From JARBAU01 sp040414675 (GTDB taxonomy: Archaea; Thermoproteota; Nitrososphaeria; Nitrososphaerales; Nitrososphaeraceae), in NCBI GenBank assembly GCA_040414675.1, contig JBEDUN010000093.1, positions 1-64,000 of the forward strand: a DNA stretch of 64,000 nt. Reading direction: 5' to 3'. The position numbers and the translations under genes were made by a program. The stretch's first letter is position 1. Each line of letters begins with the position of its first letter. The notes beneath the pieces were generated by a model that saw only the letters and a list, made by a program, of their open reading frames with translations, ran no database searches and was not told the DNA's origin. This document shows positions 9,450 to 18,056 of the stretch, piece after piece.

Positions 9450-10089
9450 GAGAATAGAAAGAAGATTCTAGCATAAAAACATTCGGCACATTGGTCACAA
9501 TGGCAACAGACCTATATCAATCCAGCATCAAACAAGTATGCTTGATGAATATGTCTTGTCGAAAGAGCTTATGACTCAAGTTAATATTGTCCACATCTAT
9601 CTTTGTCACGAAAGCTGTCAAAATTCCATGCATAAGCATTCAGACTGAATAACAATAACGCACTAATTACGCATGGCAAACCAAAGGTTCAGATTATCAC
9701 GAAAGTGCACGGTGACAAAATCAGGAATGGTGAAATCCGTGGCTACAGACAAAAGCCGGAGTACAAATATCTTCGTAATATAAACTTGATAACGACATTG
9801 CTATTCCTAGTAAAAAATTCATAAAGTATAATCTGAATTATAATTTCCTTAACCATTAGTCTGATGTAGTAATCATTATTATATTTCAGCTGCCTCTATG
9901 ATGGTGTTAAACACACAATGAATATCTATTTACCATCTTGATTTGAATGTCTCATATGAGTCGCCCTCGAGGTCAAATGATAAGACGATCATGAGATACA
10001 AAATGCGTCATGATTTCAATTCTTAGCTAGATTGCTCCAACGAATTTCAATGTCCTACTTTAATATAACTCGAGATCATTAACACACGC
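9450..10089. other. Intergenic region, no supported gene
   Basis: About 640 bases. A plus-strand frame at roughly 9650-9842 (including THGKPKVQIITKVHGDK and PEYKYLRN) has good composition but no start codon and no homologue I recognise; it might be a gene remnant. Nothing else is visible. Confidence 0.4.
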
Positions 10090-10250
10090 TGTGCTCCCGC
10101 AGGTAAAGGTGCTATTATTAGCCAGCTCCGTGTTCGGCCTTTCACCCTTACCGAAATAACGACCTGCGGTGAACGGAGCAGAAACCCGGGTCGTCCTTTC
10201 ACAGGAGAACCACATCATCAAAGTCTGAGAGAGGATATACTCTCTATTCA
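10090..10250. ncRNA. Candidate structured RNA: GC-rich island with nested inverted repeats
   Basis: GC rises to about 55% by hand count over 10081-10210, in an otherwise AT-rich intergenic region. In an AT-rich archaeon this often marks structured RNA. Perfect inverted repeats include CCGCAGGT (10097-10104) with ACCTGCGG (10162-10169), TTCGG (10133-10137) with CCGAA (10151-10155), GCTA/TAGC (10111-10122), ACGACC (10159-10164) with GGTCGT (10189-10194; competes with the first stem), and AGAGAG/CTCTCT (10228-10245). The minus strand contains GGTAAGGGTGAAAGG, which resembles a conserved RNase P RNA word, and CCGAACACGGA, which resembles a 5S word. Neither molecule's full core is present, so the identity and strand are open. 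A 63-codon minus frame overlaps it but shows no protein motif. Confidence 0.35.
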
Positions 10251-10483
10251 TTTGTCACATAAAAATAGGAGTTTCAATGAATAACAATTTATCTAATCAA
10301 ATTATTATTTCTAAGCATCCCTAACGACAGAATAAAACGTCTATTAGGATCTGCTTAACGATTAGATGTAATTGATTATTTGCTTCAATACCGCATGAAT
10401 CGCAAGAACATGGAATAATTGAGATTTCTTGTTGCAATAATTTGGCTATTGTCCGAATCCTTTTTCAAAAAATTAGAAGGGAT

Positions 10484-11005
10484 TTAGATTCCTGCACCGA
10501 TAGCGGGATTGCCCGATGGGATGCCGTTTTGAAGTGCACTAGTTTGGGGTTTGCCGCTGCCTGGGTTTTGGTTGTTATTGCCTGGTGAGTGACCGCTTGG
10601 GTTTTGGTTATTATTGCCTGGAAGGCTTGGATGGCTTGGAACGCCTGGATTGTTTGGATTGTCTGGCAGGTTACCGCTTGGATGTTGGTTGCTTCCATCG
10701 TGGTCATCACTACTGCTACTGCCGTGATCATCTCCGTGGTTCATTTCGCCTGACTTGCCGGGTTGAATACCGATTATATTCACTGCGTTATGGCTTCCCC
10801 TTACTTGGCTGCCTACGTTTTGACACTTTACGTCCAGAGGCAATGAACCATTTCCGCAGTAATTATCCTGTGCGAGAGTTTGTCTGTTAGGATTTGAAGA
10901 ATGATGTCCACTTGCAAATGCAAGTTCTGAAGACATGGTTGCACCTGTCGCAAATACCGCCGCTAAAACTGCAATAGCAGCTATTGTAAACGAATTTTTG
11001 TTCAT
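10484..11005 (-). CDS. Secreted CGNG/CQN-motif protein with Pro/Asn-rich tail
   Basis: The N-terminus MNKNSFTIAAIAVLAAVFATG ends at ELAFA-SGHH, a typical signal peptide. The mature region has CGNGSLPLDVKCQN-VGSQVRG-SHNAVNI, the same motif as the genes at 1-464 and 27027-27284, with two cysteines ten residues apart. A low-complexity tail follows with His/Asp/Ser (DDHGSSSSDDHDG) and then repeats of PGNNNQNPSG. It is the longest family member at 173 residues. It is probably exported and lies at or outside the cell surface; function is unknown. A T-rich run (minus strand, about 10466-10471) follows the stop and may terminate it. Confidence 0.78.
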   Translation of the reverse strand: MNKNSFTIAAIAVLAAVFATGATMSSELAFASGHHSSNPNRQTLAQDNYCGNGSLPLDVKCQNVGSQVRGSHNAVNIIGIQPGKSGEMNHGDDHGSSSSDDHDGSNQHPSGNLPDNPNNPGVPSHPSLPGNNNQNPSGHSPGNNNQNPGSGKPQTSALQNGIPSGNPAIGAGI

Positions 11006-11532
11006 AATTTCAAGGAATAATCCATTTAATTCTTTATCTAGATTAGGCGATAATTTGACTCACCATTAATCTGATATATTTTCCGAATATTTCATTATGG
11101 AATTGGTACTATGATTTGTAAGTGTTCAAAAATGGTGGACTCTGCAAGTCAAGGCCATCAGGAGCGACTAGCTAGTGCATCCTATCCATTCAAATTTTGA
11201 ATATTGTATTAAGCTTACGGAGAAATTTAATTGTAGACATAATCTTGTATAAACTATGGCTACAGGATAAGGTCAACTTTTGTGGCAACGCTATACAATA
11301 ACTTGTGTTGACTGAGGCATTTGAATCGCGGTGATCAATTCAAAACGCTCCTAAAGAACTAACCAACAATCATGCTTGAACCTTTTTTTGTATCGGATTT
11401 ATTGATTAACTCTCCGTAGGCCTCCCAAATTGGTTTGGGTGAACCTATCATTCGATGTAAGTTTGTTCATTATTTGTAATTTCTGGTGACGATATAATCA
11501 GAAAGGGTATCAATGGCATTTAAAACCATTTA
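11006..11532. other. Divergent intergenic region
   Basis: About 530 AT-rich bases between two divergent genes; it must hold the promoters of both. I see no reading frame or strong hairpin. Confidence 0.5.
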
Positions 11533-12126
11533 ATGGCAAGGAATATATATCAGACTCTCGATAATTTCCTTAATATGTCATCTAAAAAAGAGCTAGAACC
11601 TAATATAACTACATCTACTTCGCAATTCAAAAAGGATCATGAAGAATCAATAAATAGAGCCTTAGATCAAACGAGGGAAGAAATTCGAAAATCTGTTGAT
11701 GAAGCTAAGAAGGAAATTCCACGATACACGCGTGCAATTAATGAATATCAGGAGCAAACTATAGAAGCGACTAGAGAATTGGCTGACAACTTTGTCATAT
11801 CACAGAAGGAAATCATTAATTCTTATCAATCCGCATGGGCCCCATATGTAGAAACTTATACACGAAATGTATCTACTCTGCTATCTCCAGGTAGGATATC
11901 CGAAGTGTACACAAATACCACCAGATCTTACGCCGACAATTTATTCACTGTCACCAGACTAACTAACAATGTCATATTTGGCTATGCTGAAGCATTCAAG
12001 AATTCTCTCCAACAAGCAAAAAATAATGTCAAAGAGTTATCACGAATAGGTGTAAACGCAGCAAAGACTTTTGAGCAGTCCGCTAAGGATAATTCAAAAA
12101 TAACTCAGGAAATCAGCATAAAGTAA
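11533..12126 (+). CDS. Phasin-like helical protein
   Basis: A 197-residue, almost entirely helical protein with no signal peptide or membrane segment. The N-terminal 80 residues are strongly charged with coiled-coil-like spacing (ESINRALDQTREEIRKSVDEAKKE). The middle has SYQSAWAPYVE and the C-terminal part ALxxAKxNVKELSRIG, the amphipathic pattern seen in phasins that coat polyhydroxyalkanoate granules. Soil Nitrososphaerota are known to carry PHA synthase genes, which fits, but no phaC or phaE lies nearby. The alternative is a generic cytoplasmic coiled-coil protein. A T-run just after the stop probably ends a single-gene transcript. Confidence 0.6.
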   Translation: MARNIYQTLDNFLNMSSKKELEPNITTSTSQFKKDHEESINRALDQTREEIRKSVDEAKKEIPRYTRAINEYQEQTIEATRELADNFVISQKEIINSYQSAWAPYVETYTRNVSTLLSPGRISEVYTNTTRSYADNLFTVTRLTNNVIFGYAEAFKNSLQQAKNNVKELSRIGVNAAKTFEQSAKDNSKITQEISIK

Positions 12127-12135
12127 TTATTACTT

Positions 12136-12143
12136 CTTTTTTT
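12136..12143 (+). terminator. T-run terminator after the phasin-like gene
   Basis: CTTTTTTT eleven bases after the stop, the usual archaeal oligo-U termination signal; no stem is needed. Confidence 0.45.
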
Positions 12144-12394
12144 AAAATTTCACGATTTATTCTTATGATATACTTTTGGTCAATGTTATTTTTCTAACAA
12201 TAATGAATGCTAGTCAAAGGCCAGATGGTAAGTCCACACACTTCAGTTGACTACGCGTATTACCTGTCATCGGTATTTGAAAATTGTTCTATCATAAGTG
12301 AGACAAATTCTGTGTGAAAACTGTATTTTCTAAGATTCTCACGTTAAAATATGATTAGGAACGAGATATATGTATGACAAATCATAAGGGATAG

Positions 12395-12577
12395 ATGACT
12401 CGATTCGATCATCCGTTGAAACATTTTTCTGTACGAGAATTATTAGCAGTTTTGTTTGACCGTATTTCATCGAAATTTTCAGGTGCTGCTAAACATCATA
12501 TTATTAAAAGTAAGACAAGAGGGTTAGAATTAATATTTTATGCACAACAGGAAGCTGAACTTCAACTAAATTCCTAA
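12395..12577 (+). CDS. Small protein with LxAxLFDR motif
   Basis: A 60-residue frame, MTRFDHPLKHFSVREL then LAVLFDRISSKF, with a predicted helix and then beta-like segments (GLELIFYA). I do not recognise a family. The helix L-x-A-x-L-F-D-R-[IL]-[ST]-x-K also occurs in the convergent gene at 12677-12913 (LMAQLFDRLTGK), which argues that both are real and possibly related. Confidence 0.45.
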   Translation: MTRFDHPLKHFSVRELLAVLFDRISSKFSGAAKHHIIKSKTRGLELIFYAQQEAELQLNS

Positions 12578-12676
12578 AAATTGTCCATTCTAATTAAATT
12601 TGATTCGAATTCAAATATTAAAGGTTAGACCGAATTCATGGATAATTGCGACGTCATAAAACAAGAGCTATTACTT

Positions 12677-12913
12677 TCAATCTGCGTGATGCGCTTGTGC
12701 AGTAATAACAATCTTCCCGTTGACGGTCCATTTTGCTGCACCGAGATCCTGGCCCTGAGGTCCAGTGGCACGTGGGATATCAACTACTAAATCCTGAAAT
12801 TCGTAAGTTATCTTAGTCCCTTTGCCAGTTAGACGATCAAATAATTGCGCCATAAGATCAGGCCATTGACTAGAACCTTCCTTAGTTTTTTTTTCATCAA
12901 TAATTTCTGACAT
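12677..12913 (-). CDS. Conserved small protein of unknown function (LFDR motif)
   Basis: A 78-residue cytoplasmic protein: a short charged N-terminus, a helix QWPDLMAQLFDRLTG, then alternating beta-type strands (TKITYEFQDLVVDIP, AAKWTVNGKIVITAQ) around a Gly-rich turn (ATGPQGQDLGA). The codon pattern and clean start argue for a real gene. The function is unknown. It is convergent with the 60-residue gene at 12395-12577, and both carry the LxAxLFDR helix. Confidence 0.65.
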   Translation of the reverse strand: MSEIIDEKKTKEGSSQWPDLMAQLFDRLTGKGTKITYEFQDLVVDIPRATGPQGQDLGAAKWTVNGKIVITAQAHHAD

Positions 12914-13573
12914 GAATGATATTGTGATCGCTTAACTTATAACGATATTGATGTTGAAAGGAAAATCTAGCAAGAATACGCAGAGTGTATGTTGTGAGTC
13001 TTTTTCGCACTTCTACAAAATATAGATACTGATCCAAGTCTGTCTCGAAAAATTTCCTAACAACATATGTGTTTACTTGGGCTCAAAGATTTTTGAACTG
13101 TGGCTTAGGTGAATTGAAATACGCAGATAGCCAGATGTCAGTATCTCATTATCAAAACTGTCTGTTCTCTTTTTGAAAAAGCATTCATACTGACTAAGTT
13201 AATAAAAAGCCCTATTTCATGGAAAGAAATTGACGAATTCTTATCTTGTGAAGATACAATTTTCCCACTTCCGATTCATTGTCGTCACTTCATCACTAGT
13301 ATTTTAACTGGCTCGTTTATTTCATAATATCAGCGAAGCGCCCTAACTTCGTTCGGACATAGACGATATTACCCAAAATGCTGTTCGTGGTTCAAGTGCT
13401 CAATAAGGACACTGCCCTAAGTAGGCACGCTATTCTTAGTTCGTGAATAATGATAATTGCAATTATTAACGATATATTTGAAGGATTAAAATGAATCTAA
13501 TGTAATGAGGCAAAGATAGATCACTGTGGAGAATTATCCGATAAGCATTTTTCCTCCACATAATAGCAGGCTC
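12914..13573. other. Intergenic region, no gene seen
   Basis: About 660 AT-rich bases. A small hairpin CGAAG/CTTCG lies near 13334-13354. No reading frame or RNA gene that I can support. Confidence 0.5.
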
Positions 13574-14374
13574 TTAAGAAGAGCTTACCTTTATTTCCTC
13601 TTCCTCTTGACCATCAGTTTGCTCATCGGAATCTGCGGAATTATCGGTTGTTGATTGTTTCAGCTTTCGTTTACGGCGGCTCTCGGCTTTTAACTTCGCT
13701 AGTTCTTGTTCCACTGAGTCACTCATAGAGGCTTTTTCCAGTTCCCTTTCAATTTCATCTGAGCCCTTATCGCCAGTGTAATCCGTTAGGGTGCCAGAAT
13801 CTAGCATTTCATCTAATGCTTGGGATTTAGCCTTCATCTGTTCAGTTTTATCCTCTGCTCTATTCATAGCCATTCCAACATCGGCCATCTCCTCAGAAAT
13901 TCCAGTAATACTTTCCTTAATCCTTACTTGGGCTTCTGCTGCAGTATATTGAGCCTTGATTACCTCCTTCTTTGACCTGAATTCCTCAACCTTGGTAGAA
14001 AGCCTTTTTTCGGTTTGCTCGAGTTTGTCTTGTTCGACCTTCATATCCGCAATCTGTTTAGCCAATTGCTGTAGTTGAAGAACGTTTGCATTCTTTCTTT
14101 CGAGCGCGAGTTTAGCCAAATCGTCTCGACCAGAATCTACGGCTCTGCTTGCCTGTTCGTCCAACGTTCGGCTGTTATCCATAAGTTTGATCTTCTGCAT
14201 CTCAAGACGTTTTTTTGCTGTGATGACTTCTGCAATATTTCTGCGTAAATGGTTGAGTAACTCGACCTGCTTGGTATACGAGTAATCTAAAGCTTCTTTT
14301 GGATTCTCGAATTTATTGAGTAGGACATTTACCTTTTGCTTAACCAACGTCGTAACTCGGTTTGTAAGACCCAA
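13574..14374 (-). CDS. pspA: PspA/IM30-family membrane-stress protein
   Basis: A 266-residue, helical PspA/Vipp1-type protein: MGLTNRVTTLVKQKVNVLLNKFENPKEAL is the amphipathic helix 1 and conserved start, with the near-invariant 'NxxLxKFEDPxxxL' pattern. Long coiled-coil helices follow through about residue 200, then an acidic and basic tail (EQTDGQEEEEIKVSSS). Such proteins oligomerise on the inner membrane face (ESCRT-III superfamily) and protect it under stress. No pspB/C/F partners are nearby. The C-terminal acidic tail is longer than in bacterial PspA. Confidence 0.88.
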   Translation of the reverse strand: MGLTNRVTTLVKQKVNVLLNKFENPKEALDYSYTKQVELLNHLRRNIAEVITAKKRLEMQKIKLMDNSRTLDEQASRAVDSGRDDLAKLALERKNANVLQLQQLAKQIADMKVEQDKLEQTEKRLSTKVEEFRSKKEVIKAQYTAAEAQVRIKESITGISEEMADVGMAMNRAEDKTEQMKAKSQALDEMLDSGTLTDYTGDKGSDEIERELEKASMSDSVEQELAKLKAESRRKRKLKQSTTDNSADSDEQTDGQEEEEIKVSSS

Positions 14375-14595
14375 ATTTCTTCTAGTCTAGACTTCTCATT
14401 ATTTATTATTAAATCTAGTGACAATTGCAACGATCCGTCTTTGGCCGTTAGAGTCTGCGTTCATAATAATATCTAAAATTAGAATTTATATCTTGAGGCA
14501 TTTGCAATTTAAGACATTAAAAGATAATCATAAAAGCCTATACTTCGCATCTCTACAGATTCGATAGATCAAATTCATGATAAACTACTAGTTAA

Positions 14596-14609
14596 CCTAG
14601 TTAACTAGG
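14596..14609. promoter_or_regulatory. 14-bp perfect palindrome, operator-like
   Basis: CCTAGTTAACTAGG is a perfect palindrome, preceded by a further CTAGTTAAC so that the half-site occurs in tandem. It lies seven bases before the small gene at 14616 and about 220 bases upstream of pspA on the other strand, a position suited to a dimeric regulator. Confidence 0.4.
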
Positions 14610-14615
14610 CTTTAT

Positions 14616-14816
14616 ATGGTGTATTGTAATTATAAATTTACTATGGCTATCAGAAGAGAATGTCCAGAAAAATACGACTGGTGGCTAAACGAGCTAGAAT
14701 CATTAGGTGTTAGTGTGAAGGTGGTTAACGATCTTAATAATATCGAGGAAGTAAGCGAGCTTGCTGAAAATCTAAAGCAGACGTTTTATCAGGAATATAA
14801 AACCACCTACTCTTGA
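14616..14816 (+). CDS. Small hypothetical protein
   Basis: A 66-residue frame. The second methionine (14643) gives MAIRRECPEKYDWWLNELES, a charged helical protein of 57 residues with one cysteine, then a beta-alpha stretch (VSVKVVNDLNNIEEVSEL). No family is recognised. Composition and the nearby palindrome make it plausible as a regulated small cytoplasmic protein. Confidence 0.5.
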   Translation: MVYCNYKFTMAIRRECPEKYDWWLNELESLGVSVKVVNDLNNIEEVSELAENLKQTFYQEYKTTYS

Positions 14817-15321
14817 TAATTGTTTAGCTTTGTAATTAGATGTACGTAATCCTAAAGTGATTATATTATTCATTTTGTTACTGTTAATAGGTTCAAACTG
14901 ATATTATTTTACTATATGACAAAGTTTTGAAGAACAGTTAGAACCATAATCATTGTGAAATTGTCACATCCTTTCAGTAATTGTGCGACTAAGAAACTGC
15001 AGTCCTTACTTGTCAAGACTACCTCACAAGATTTCCTTGTCATGACCTACGCAATATAACAATTGACGATAAAATTATTCAAGTACAATGGACACTTATT
15101 TAAATACAAAGTTATGTCATAGACGCCAATTAGATCTTTATGTTCGATAGAAACTGATAGGAACCTTAGTACAAATAACGATTCCTAATAAATACTTAAT
15201 TTTCAACACGTCTTCTAATGATGTTGGATTTACATGAAGCAAGTGCTATGGTAATCATTCCTACATTACCTAACGCTTGTGATAGAAGAATTAGCAGGCC
15301 TGCGACCAGAACCGTAGGACC
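14817..15321. other. Intergenic region upstream of the discoidin-domain gene
   Basis: About 500 AT-rich bases. A 43-codon plus frame starting near 15219 overlaps the next gene out of frame and shows no motif. Otherwise nothing supported. Confidence 0.45.
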
Positions 15322-17577
15322 TTGTCAACCATTAGAGGAAACAGGAAATTGACTACATCAAATCACGTGTCGGCAATGCGAGGATGCGGTATTGTTTGCG
15401 CAATATCTCTGATAGTATTATCAATTTTTAATATAAACCAATTTGCATCAGCTCAATTATCATACGAGCAAAACACAAAGTTCGCTAGCTTCTACGGAGA
15501 TAGGCCATTGATCAGGACAGGTAACGATGTAAAGACTTATCAGATCACCAATCCTACGATCTCCAAAAACTCCTGTACGGATTTACCTATTGCGTCTGTT
15601 ACTTCGAGTGGAGCTAGTAATGGAAATAATGCATTTAGAGCCGTAGATAAGGATGAAAATACAAAATGGTCTGCAAAAGGATCTGGTTCATATATCCAAG
15701 CAGATCTTGGTTCGTCTAAATCAGTATGCAACGTCGGGATTTCTTGGGACAAGGGAAGTCACAAGAATTATGATTTTGTTGTATCAGCTTCAAATGATAC
15801 TTCAGATTTTAAGAACATTCTGAAAGGCTCTACCACAAAGGGTCCCGACTATCAATCCTACGATCTGGGAAATATACATGCCCAGTATGTAAGAGTAACA
15901 CTTGATAGTAACGATAATGGTCATGACAAATCTGCATCTATCAAGGAATTGAGTATCAAAGGTGGAGAAGGGCCTGCAAACGTTGTATCAAATTTAAACG
16001 TTGTTTCAAATTCATCACCTAGGTGTTATAAATTAGGGATTACTGATCTAAAAGCATCTTCTAGTGACGGGTCTAACACGCCTGATAAAACAATTGACAA
16101 TAATCTCGGCACACAATGGTCAAGCTCTGATAATGCAGCTTTTATTCAGGTAGATGTAGGTGCAATTAAAACTATTTGTGGGGCAAGTATTGCATGGTTC
16201 AAAGGCGACACTAGACAATATCCATTTGCATTAGCCACGTCCAGAGACGGTATTAATTATCAATATGTATATAGAGGGATAAGTAAAGGTGAAACTAGTC
16301 TACCTGAGATTTATCGGATTCATAACACCGACGCAAGATATGTTAGGATATTGGTATCTGGTGACAACAGAGCTGATGGCGTTGGAATAAGCGAACTTGC
16401 GGTTTATGGCTCTGGATCTAGTAATCCACCACCAACAGGTAATCCACCACCAACAGGTAATCCACCACCAGCACAGAATCACGCTCCGGTGATTCGGAAT
16501 ATTACTGGAATCACTACTCCACAAAATACATCTGTAACAATACCCATTTCCGTTTCAGATCCTGACCAAGGGGATAACGTGACTATCACTAACACCAACT
16601 CTCCGTCCCATGGAGTAATCACACGTGGCTCTGATCAGAATAGTTTCGTGTACACTCCGAATACTGGATTTTCAGGTTCGGATAGTTTCAGTGTTCAGGC
16701 AACTGACAAAGATGGTGCACATAGCAATGTCGTTACAATTAACATTACAGTTTCACCAGCATCTACGGGTGGCGGAGGCGGAGCAACTGGATCAGGCGTA
16801 GACAAATTTGGTATAAAGGAAATATATCCAACCAAACCAGGTGGTGAAGAATGGTTCATGAATATGCAAGACCCAAATCATGACAAACGCACTGCACCTC
16901 CTGGCATGACACAAAATTCAGATGGAAGCTGGAAAGTAACTAGTGGGAAAGTTAGGTATGGAGTCTTTACTTCTACAGGTTATCACCCAGATCAGATCAA
17001 GTATAAAACAGACGAAAAGTCGATGGAAAAACAAGGATATATGCAGTCACCGAATGACTGGAAGAATATCGAAATGACCGGTCAAGTCAAATTTGTCAGT
17101 GGTGATAGCGGTGACAGTTGGACATGGTACGCAAGGGGCGGTACTCACACAGGTAGTGGAAATCCTGAAGGATGTGAAGGAACTGCCTACAAAGCAGACC
17201 TGTTCTATGGTAGTGGGCAAGTCAGATATGCAAAAGAACAATGGCATGTCCATTATCTATTCACTGGATCTAAACCATCACCTGCAATTAGTAACGGCAA
17301 ATTTGTTGGATTCAAAGCTGTTATGTATAACATAGTACAGAACGGACAGACAGCAGTAAAACTTGAGATTTGGGTAGATCCTAACAACAACAATTCATGG
17401 CAGAAAGTTTTCGAGCATGTTGATAGTGGCGGCTGGGGAGATGACGGTCAAGAATGTGGAGGAGCAACGGATCAGCTAATAACATGGGGAGGACCAATTG
17501 CCACATTCAGATGGGACAACGCTAACAACGTATCAATAAAGAACTTGAGTGTCAGAGAAATACAACCTCCACAGTAA
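15322..17577 (+). CDS. Exported protein with two F5/8C (discoidin) domains, a cadherin/Ig-like domain and a C-terminal beta domain
   Basis: The signal peptide is MRGCGIVCAISLIVLSIFNINQFASA; the ATG at 15376 begins it directly, while the TTG at 15322 would add 18 polar residues. Domains in order: F5/8 type C carbohydrate-binding (about 50-215, with SNGNNAFRAVDKDENTKWSA and YVRVTLDSND), a second F5/8C (about 230-372, with DKTIDNNLGTQWSS and YVRILVSGDN), a PPPTGN linker repeated three times, a cadherin/Ig-like domain (about 385-480, NHAPVIRN...TDKDGAHSNVVTINITV), and about 270 residues with WxWYARGG and a WGDDGQECGG segment that resemble jelly-roll polysaccharide-lyase or lectin domains. It probably binds glycans at the cell surface. 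No membrane anchor is seen at the C-terminus, so it may be released. Confidence 0.82.
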   Translation: MSTIRGNRKLTTSNHVSAMRGCGIVCAISLIVLSIFNINQFASAQLSYEQNTKFASFYGDRPLIRTGNDVKTYQITNPTISKNSCTDLPIASVTSSGASNGNNAFRAVDKDENTKWSAKGSGSYIQADLGSSKSVCNVGISWDKGSHKNYDFVVSASNDTSDFKNILKGSTTKGPDYQSYDLGNIHAQYVRVTLDSNDNGHDKSASIKELSIKGGEGPANVVSNLNVVSNSSPRCYKLGITDLKASSSDGSNTPDKTIDNNLGTQWSSSDNAAFIQVDVGAIKTICGASIAWFKGDTRQYPFALATSRDGINYQYVYRGISKGETSLPEIYRIHNTDARYVRILVSGDNRADGVGISELAVYGSGSSNPPPTGNPPPTGNPPPAQNHAPVIRNITGITTPQNTSVTIPISVSDPDQGDNVTITNTNSPSHGVITRGSDQNSFVYTPNTGFSGSDSFSVQATDKDGAHSNVVTINITVSPASTGGGGGATGSGVDKFGIKEIYPTKPGGEEWFMNMQDPNHDKRTAPPGMTQNSDGSWKVTSGKVRYGVFTSTGYHPDQIKYKTDEKSMEKQGYMQSPNDWKNIEMTGQVKFVSGDSGDSWTWYARGGTHTGSGNPEGCEGTAYKADLFYGSGQVRYAKEQWHVHYLFTGSKPSPAISNGKFVGFKAVMYNIVQNGQTAVKLEIWVDPNNNNSWQKVFEHVDSGGWGDDGQECGGATDQLITWGGPIATFRWDNANNVSIKNLSVREIQPPQ

Positions 17578-17593
17578 GTTCCAGTTAGGCACA

Positions 17594-17618
17594 TTTTTTA
17601 TTTTTATTTTTTATTTTT
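17594..17618 (+). terminator. T-rich terminator
   Basis: Four runs of five or six T separated by single A residues directly follow the stop of the discoidin-domain gene, typical of archaeal oligo-U termination. Confidence 0.6.
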
Positions 17619-18056
17619 GACGAATCATTTGTAAGATTACATCGAGTTGATTATAATTTTCAATAATGTAACCAAATTATAATTCTAACAATATCTCCTA
17701 ATCCTATTATTTGTCGAAAACACAGAAAGATATCTATGCCAACATTATTCATTCACTTGTCTATTACATAATTTTGAGGCTTCGATAGCAACCCCTGATT
17801 GCTATCGATTAATATTCAAATCTTCCACCTTCTTTATGTGCTGTAGAAAAACTATTCCCACATAACCTTGCTGAAGACAATTGAATATATTCTTCGAAAG
17901 TGGTAACAAATCAGTATAATCTGAAATATAGACTGACGGTTGACAATAACTATAAAATCGTAAACTTAAATCAGTGTGGAAATCCTATCAAGAACTATAA
18001 GGCCAATTTTCATCACGATTTCCAATAAATATATCTGCACTCGAAAGCCCGCATAA
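17619..18056. other. Convergent intergenic region
   Basis: About 440 bases between two converging genes. A short inverted repeat GATAGCAA...TTGCTATC (about 17784-17807) lies in it. No reading frame is supported. Confidence 0.45.

Noticed and set aside
9650..9842. Open plus-strand stretch with coding-like composition
   Set aside because: No start codon and no recognisable family; could be a remnant but cannot be supported.
10120..10160. 5S rRNA or RNase P RNA
   Set aside because: CCGAACACGGA and GGTAAGGGTGAAAGG resemble conserved words, but the flanking helices and paired core regions of both molecules are missing.
10060..10251. 63-codon minus-strand frame over the GC-rich island
   Set aside because: The nested inverted repeats explain the composition better than a protein; no motif in the translation.
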